Origin: Anadara kagoshimensis
Lineage: Eukaryota; Mollusca; Bivalvia; Arcoida; Arcidae
Direction of reading: 5' to 3'
DNA length: 64,000 nucleotides
Assembly (NCBI GenBank): GCA_021292105.1
Contig: CM037861.1
Location: forward strand, 54,359,630-54,423,629
Of this stretch, positions 58,585-64,000 are shown piece by piece (the stretch's first letter is position 1; every line of letters starts with the position of its first letter). Both the position numbers and the translations under genes were made by a program. The notes under the pieces were generated by a model, which saw only the letters and a list, made by a program, of their open reading frames with translations, was not told where the DNA came from and searched no databases.

Positions 58585-58845
58585 ATAGGTAAACAACTTT
58601 GACCTGTCCGTTTCACCTTTCATTAGGAATATTCATAAAGGAGGGTCCAACCAATACATGGGTAGTGTTAAGATCTAAGTTAATATATGCACAGTGCACA
58701 TGTGGACTCTTTAAGGTGAGTATATCTCATGATGTATACAATATAAACACCTGTGTACCCTATACATGGTGTACTTTATCCGTGATAAATATTTAAATGA
58801 AAGGTCAAGCGTACAGGTCAAAGTTGTTTGCCTATAGTAAAATTG
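58585..58845. mobile_element. MITE copy, 'attgacctg' family
   Basis: Ends 'gtaaacaactttgacctgtc' and 'gtacaggtcaaagttgtttg'. Inner ends 'ttcattaggaatattcataa' / 'aaatatttaaatgaaaggtc'. Best preserved copy with two ends; about 260 bp. Confidence 0.8.
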
Positions 58846-58869
58846 GTTTATTGTACTTTCACGTTAATT

Positions 58870-59240
58870 AAGCAGTGTGTTTGAACACATTAAGAGTCTA
58901 TATAGGCAATATGAATATTCGTATAGGATGATCCAACAAACAAATGGGTGATGTCAAGACCCAAGAACAAAAACGTGCATACATATAGTCCGTCAGCGAT
59001 ATTGTGGCGGAGTGTTTATAAACATGGGTGAGTTTAATATACACAATAGGTATCGATACTGTGTTATCATATACGTATATTTACGCCTTTATGCGTTCAT
59101 TTGTCAACTCCACCTTTATATATTCCTATTTTAGGCTATCTACATTATATAGACTCTTCCATGTTTATAAACACTCTGCCAAAATATCGCTGACGGACGA
59201 TACACAGTGTAAAGGAGTACTCTTTTAAAGTAAGTAACAC
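58870..59240. mobile_element. Foldback element related to the MITE
   Basis: 'gtccgtcagcgatattgtgg' with 'gagtgtttataaacatggg' pairs with 'ccatgtttataaacactctg' and 'aaaatatcgctgacggac' 130-220 bp downstream. The left flank carries 'aatatgaatattcgtatagg', an internal MITE block. The 66-residue ORF here is a by-product. Confidence 0.7.
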
Positions 59241-59394
59241 ACTAATAGACACAATTAACACCTGAGTTCCCTACACCCTATCCATGATAAATAATTAAAG
59301 TAAATATCAAGTGGACACATCATTGTTAATTATCTATAATTGTGGTTTTGTCAAATGAACGCATGAAGTGAGTACATGGTAATATAAACATACA

Positions 59395-59632
59395 ACATCA
59401 CATTGACCTGTCCACTTGACCTTACATTAGCCTTAGGAATATTCATATATGATAATCCACCGAATACATGGGTACTGGGTTGTAGCAGGATTTTCAGTTG
59501 ATACATAAACAAGACATGCCCCCCACGATGTAGACGGAAAAAATGTAGAAAATTACATAGAATACCGGTTCATAATGAATATTTAAATTAAAGGTCAAGC
59601 AAATAGGTCAATGTGTTTAACCTATACCTAGT
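59395..59632. mobile_element. MITE copy, 'attgacctg' family
   Basis: 'cacattgacctgtccacttg' and 'aaataggtcaatgtgtttaa' ends; 'catgggtactgggttgtagc' inside. Confidence 0.75.
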
Positions 59633-60019
59633 TGTGTAGATTAGACTCGCCTATGTTAATAAACACCCTAAACTCACTGCCTTCGGATCATTGGCAGAAT
59701 ACGGGACCTTATATTTTCAGTATTAACTGATGTTAGCAAAACCAAATTGTTAAGTTGCCATATAGTTCAGGTTATTGCTCATGAAAACCTGCCGAATCTA
59801 TAGAAATTATGATATCATTACATCAAAATGTCTGTAGAACAGTCTTTTGTCGCAGAGTACAAGTTATGTTTCCCGAAAAATGTTGAGGCCATAGAAATTA
59901 GGACGCAAATACGTCACAGTTTCTGTAAAAACGTCTTTTGCCGTCATTTTATTGTTTCACTCTAAAGGATTCTAATTAAATCTAAAAAAGAATACCAACG
60001 TACCAATAAAGACAATTGA

Positions 60020-60245
60020 TATTGATGATCGAAAACAAACATACTAATCCATGTCCGAATCACAATCAAGAAGCAAAGTAACAACTTTTGAACTGACAAG
60101 TTAGGTTAGAACTTACATCAAGTAAGTGAGGCTGAGTGATCCGGAAGGGTAAGCCCCTCCTGTTTAGCTAGCTACACCCGCCACGTATGTAATCAAAATT
60201 GCGTGAAAGGAACATGAAACTATGGGACGTCCAATATATCCAGTG
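60020..60245 (-). repeat. Retroelement tail copy (minus)
   Basis: 'cgaaaacaaacatactaatc', 'cctcctgtttagctagctac' and 'gcgtgaaaggaacatgaaac'. Well preserved, no RT part. Confidence 0.7.
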
Positions 60246-60249
60246 CAAT

Positions 60250-60729
60250 TGAAAAACAAATAAATAAAAATAATTGCATTTTAATAATTTTTTGTAAGTG
60301 CTTATGCATATAGCTAAAGTACGAAAAATGTATCACAGCAAATCATTGAATTGGACAATATATATAGTTATCGATATGAAAAAATTCACAAAAATTCACA
60401 GCAAAATCAAATCATTGAAAAGGATGAAATAATATTATATAGTTATAGATTTGAAGAATAAATATTAATATCACCAAAATATCACAGCAAAATCAAATAA
60501 TTGAAATGGACAAATAAACACAGAAAAGTTAATCATTATTTTGAAGAAAATGAACATCCGATATTATAATGTTTTACCACCAATACGAGACCAGTTTAAT
60601 CTATAACGTAACACTTACCATCCGTAATTTGCTTGGATTCCGTACAAAACAATTTTTCTTGTCAGATAAATGACTAAATACACGTGTAAAAACACTTTTT
60701 GCAGGATATTTAAAAATGGCTTGTCGTAA
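60250..60729 (+). repeat. AT-rich 5' part of mariner copy
   Basis: Contains 'cacagcaaaatcaaat' repeats (60395, 60485) and the 'gattccgtacaaaacaattt' block shared with 1268-1288. Confidence 0.5.
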
Positions 60730-61640
60730 AACTAACGGTGTTTTTGCATTGTTTAATGCTTTTGAAGTTAAACATTAGCTATAGAATTTTTTTGGACAAG
60801 TGAAAGATATGGCCTATAACTTTTCTTTACTTCAGTGTAACGGATTAAACATAGCAAAGGTATTTCTCGCAATATAACCAGAAGTAAGGCGAAATGTTAT
60901 GATACAAAAACGATCATGGCAGCTGCTCCTGACGTCATCAGAAAAATACGTCACATGATAGAGAGAAGTAATATCCCTCCTTACGTGAGATAGCTATCAA
61001 ATGTGATGTTTCCGTTGGAACTGTAAATATAATTATTATTCGTTTACTCAGTGCCAGAATACGGAAGCAGTATCCAGTCCACAAACTAAATGACACTCAA
61101 GCATGGAGCCTCTATCTCCGTTTAAATAACGGCAAATGGAAAAACTATGTTACCACAGACGAGGCCATGTTTTACATGGGTGGCATTTATGGTCGCAGAC
61201 AGGCATATTACATCCGTTAAAATTAATGTGATCGACAAAAAGTTAAGTTCGCTAAACGTGATGCTTTTGCACACAGATTTATTGTTTATACTGGCGTCAG
61301 TTTTTATGGCAACACATTGCTGAATAACAAAAGGTTCAATGTTAATATGGACTATTGAATAAGGTATATTCTTTAACCATTTTTAACAATGATGTTTCAA
61401 AATGTTTAATGGCCATGAAAAGAATATGGAGTGGTGTTTCATCAGGACTCAGCGTTTAGTCATACGTCTAAGGAAACCATTGAATGTTTAAAGAAACGTT
61501 AAGTCAGTAAGTTACATTACATCGTCTGACCGGATGCCAAAAAGTACCGATACATCGTCTTTAGAAACGAAAGATCTATACTTTACTCTGTCTTAAAAGA
61601 GCTGTCAAAAATGAATGGAAGAAATTGGAACAGGTTGTTC
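60730..61640 (+). pseudogene. Mariner-like transposase pseudogene
   Basis: Starts MACRKTNGVF after aaaa. Then come NDTQAWSLYLRLNNGKWKNY, VTTDEAMFYMGG (first catalytic Asp in TDEA), FAKRDAFAHRFIVYTGVSFY, FHQDSAFSHTSKETIECLKK (second Asp in HQD) and MPKSTDTSS, where an Asp-containing third box is expected. At least six stops or shifts. It is the longest mariner remnant here; the minus-strand piece at 57110 matches its right third. Usual family length is ~340-350 residues. Confidence 0.7.
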
Positions 61641-61645
61641 TTATT

Positions 61646-61803
61646 TAAGGAATGACATTTGCTTTGACTATACTGCATGGAGTTATGCAGTAGAATGAAC
61701 TGTCTCAAATTAAATGAAAGCCGAAGGCTTTCGTGGTTATTTGAGACAGTCCATTCTACTGCATAACTCCATGCAGTACAGTCAAAGCAACTGTCATTCC
61801 TTA
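61646..61803. mobile_element. 158-bp strong palindrome
   Basis: Arms of about 70 bases: 'taaggaatgacatttgcttt', 'atggagttatgcagtagaat' and their complements. A short loop centres on 'aaagccgaaggcttt'. A minus ORF of 93 residues (61583-61864) reads through it and is not supported. Confidence 0.85.
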
Positions 61804-62043
61804 TATTTACAATCCTTTGTAACGTTTTCAAATAAACACAAAATATAAACTGACAATTTAACAATTTAACAAAAGAAAAACAACTATAACTACCTCCTTA
61901 AAAATTGACTGTTCCAACTGTCGGCATCATTGATCATGGAATAGACCACGCCCACACAACAATTGACATACGTAGCAAGAAAAATAACTCCTTCACTAAG
62001 CTTTAATTCTTTTATTATTCAATAATCAATTAATGTATAATTG
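61804..62043. other. Spacer after the palindrome
   Basis: AT-rich and non-coding; holds the 3' flank of the minus-strand recombinase pseudogene. No poly(A) signal chosen. Confidence 0.4.
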
Positions 62044-64000
62044 TTACATTTTCATATTAAAATTAAAACTACAATTATTGAACGATGAATTTGTATGCAT
62101 CGATGGCATGACTGAAAAATCTACTTGCGGATTTACATGTGTATTGGTGATGAGATCAGTTGGCGGGAAAGTTGAAGGATTGTTGTCAGTTGTGATGAGC
62201 GGCATGGCGGGTGTTGACGTGTCTGCTGTGATGGCCAAAAGTGAGCTAATAGATTGTTTTTGTGCAGTGGATATATCCCTAGAATAACTCCTTACAGATG
62301 CTTCATTTCTATGGCCGCTGTAGAACATTATTTTGCGTGTTTCCACGCCAGCATCACTTAGTGATTGGATGCATGTGGCCCGGACAAAGTGGGCAGTGTA
62401 GCGGTTTGTGCATTGAGCACCCTTGGAAATATCTGGCATAAAACATTTAAAGGAGTGTTTACCAAGTGCTTCAGGTGAATATCAAATATTGTGTAAGTGG
62501 GGTGATTTGATTGCTTCAGGGATGCATTTATTGAACAAACTACCAGCTTTTTTGTCGGTTTTTTGGAGAAATAACCTCAACATTTTCACTGGACAAGAAT
62601 TGGACCCTGTTGTGTACATTCGTTTATCGAAAATTTCTTCAGAATTTGTTAGCCCACCCTGGTAGTTTTTTTTGTTGGGTTTCGTGTGTTAAGGTTACGT
62701 ATTCAACGTCATTTTCGTCAAGCGAAATTTTCAAGGAATCTATATTCAACTGACGATGAAATTCCAAGCCTTTTGTAATAAAATGAATGGATATATTATA
62801 CCACAGACACTGCCTGAGGACCAAGGGATTTCTAGCTGCGTCAGAAAAGTAAGTACTGATTTTATTTAAATCGTGTGGTGTAATAATAGTTTTATGTTTT
62901 GTGGGTTTTGATTTTCCAGTTGCAACTCTTTCTTTTAATATGCCATTTAATGTTTCATTTGCAAAAGAAAAATCACTGTCATGAATTATATCAAATCCCC
63001 TTTTGAGATCTTTTAGGAAATGTCTGTTAATGGCCCCTCTAATATTTTTTATTGAGTTTTTTTCGATAATCTTCAGATTCGTCAGTTAGTGTTCCTTCTG
63101 ACTCGGTCTCGGATTTAATGTTTCTGCTTTTTGGTGGCTGTGGTTTTATTTCGGCATATAAACTTATATTTAATAATTTATCTGCTAGCTCTGTTTTCGG
63201 TATATTCTCTGTATCCATGTTGCACCCATACTTCTCATTGTGCCAGTCTGAAAGAAAAATATTTCTTCTGTTTACCGTCTTATAAAATCTCTCTCGCTCT
63301 CTCAAGAATTTTAAAGACATTTTACACTCGCAGTGGAGTATACATTATTTATTGCGCAATCACCGAGCCTAATATTGTGACAGATATTTATTTTGATTTG
63401 TCTGCATTATATTAGTAGCGATGTATTGTGTCACATGTGCAGCCAGAGGTGCGGTTGTTGTTTTATGTGTATTTTGGAGATTTTTCATTAATTTCTTATT
63501 TGAAACTGTTAATTAAAATTAGTAAAAAGAAATTTATTGTAAACACTATCATGTATCACATGTGCAGAACAGTTGTACCTTGCATTTATGGCTGGTGACT
63601 TCCCGATATAAGTGAAATATTCTTGGATGTGATGTTAAATACCAACAAAAATGTACCTTGCAAAATGTTCAATCCCCATTTAGTATTAAATTTAGTCGAT
63701 TTGCTCTGGTTCATGTTCTTGTATTCTGTCAGTTTCTCGTCAGAAACATCTCTGAATCCTTTTCTTCCTTGTTTTCCGGGTGGCTTTTCCTGTGCATAAT
63801 CTTTCATTTGCTGTGGTACGGTTGTACTTGTGGGTGCTGAAGGTGTTTCAGGTCCAGGGAGGTCCGGAATGGCTGACTGACCAAAGGCATCTAACATTTC
63901 TTAAAGTTCTGACACATTTGTCACCTCTGAAACCTGAATCTCATTCCCAAGATATTCATCTAAATCTGTACCGAAATCTACAATTTGCTGCAGTTCAGGG
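62044..64000 (-). pseudogene. Crypton-type tyrosine recombinase pseudogene
   Basis: Runs from beyond the right edge to the stop at 62044. Exon a (64000-63657): PGPETPSAP, GRKGFRDVSDEKLTEYKNM, SKSTKFNTKWGLNILQ; it contains an in-frame TAA at 63901-63903. Intron 63656-63248 (GTACAT to TTTCAG). Exon b: DWHNEKYGCNMDTENIP, then a one-base surplus in an A-run (7 A, ~63059), NIRGAINRHFLKDLKRGFDI, RNPLVLRQCLWYN, THETQQK, a second surplus A (8 A, ~62675), and FDKRMYTTGSNSCPVKMLRL. TGA replaces an expected Trp at 62482-62484 just before YSPEALGKHSF. Then come HFVRATCIQSL (catalytic Arg), SGHRNEASVRSYSRD (His/Arg box, nucleophile Tyr) and a Ser/Thr-rich tail. Catalytic residues are intact but the frame is broken four times. 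Confidence 0.75.
63588..63648 (+). repeat. SINE 3' fragment in the recombinase intron
   Basis: 'ggctggtgacttcccgatat', 'aagtgaaatattcttgg' and 'gtgatgttaaatacc' match the SINE tail at 22450-22500. It lies within the proposed intron 63248-63656. Confidence 0.65.

Noticed and set aside
62033..62287. 84-residue + strand ORF at the right side
   Set aside because: It lies antisense to the recombinase C-terminus, which carries recognisable catalytic boxes.

Overview
The window is nuclear DNA of an animal, most likely a bivalve mollusc. It is clearly AT-rich, its one good gene is broken into 15 short exons with GT-AG introns, and almost everything else is repeat. The mollusc call is an inference from repeat types I recognise from bivalve genomes: elements with terminal hairpins and ~145-180 bp tandem cores, tRNA-derived SINEs with a shared 3' domain, and short foldback elements. 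No bacterial operon, CRISPR array or rRNA was seen.

Left part (1-13,100): no intact gene. It holds a mariner fragment, an old SINE, a ~3.7 kb inverted-repeat element carrying a ruined repeat-family protein (2540-6273), a foldback element (6840-7215), two tRNA-like stretches, a 75-bp minisatellite of ~27 copies (9120-11140) and a 183-bp array of 6 copies (11648-12747). Middle-left (13,165-22,510): a duplicated cassette ending in a SINE, present as copy A and as split copies B and C around a 5.8 kb element filled with ~38 copies of a 145-bp unit. Each SINE-bearing cassette contains an ATG mini-exon followed by a splice donor.

Centre (21,930-55,495, + strand): a SAMHD1-like dNTP triphosphohydrolase gene assembled by eye from 15 exons (~510 residues). 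It lacks the SAM domain, keeps every HD-domain metal and catalytic residue I can name, and changes several residues that bind the allosteric nucleotides in the human enzyme. One reading-frame break lies in an A-run of exon 7. Its introns are packed with copies of one retroelement (about 19 fragments sharing the same 3' tail), foldback MITEs, a second large inverted-repeat element (41726-45165), a nested TTAA insertion (34961-36213), and two tandem arrays that end exactly at splice acceptors.

Right part (55,500-64,000): AT-rich 3' flank, two oppositely oriented mariner pseudogenes, more MITEs and a strong 158-bp palindrome. At the edge is a minus-strand Crypton-type tyrosine-recombinase pseudogene (62044 to beyond 64000) with one recognisable intron, two A-run frameshifts and two stops. 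A small piece of the same type of protein lies at 26521, upstream of SAMHD1 exon 2.
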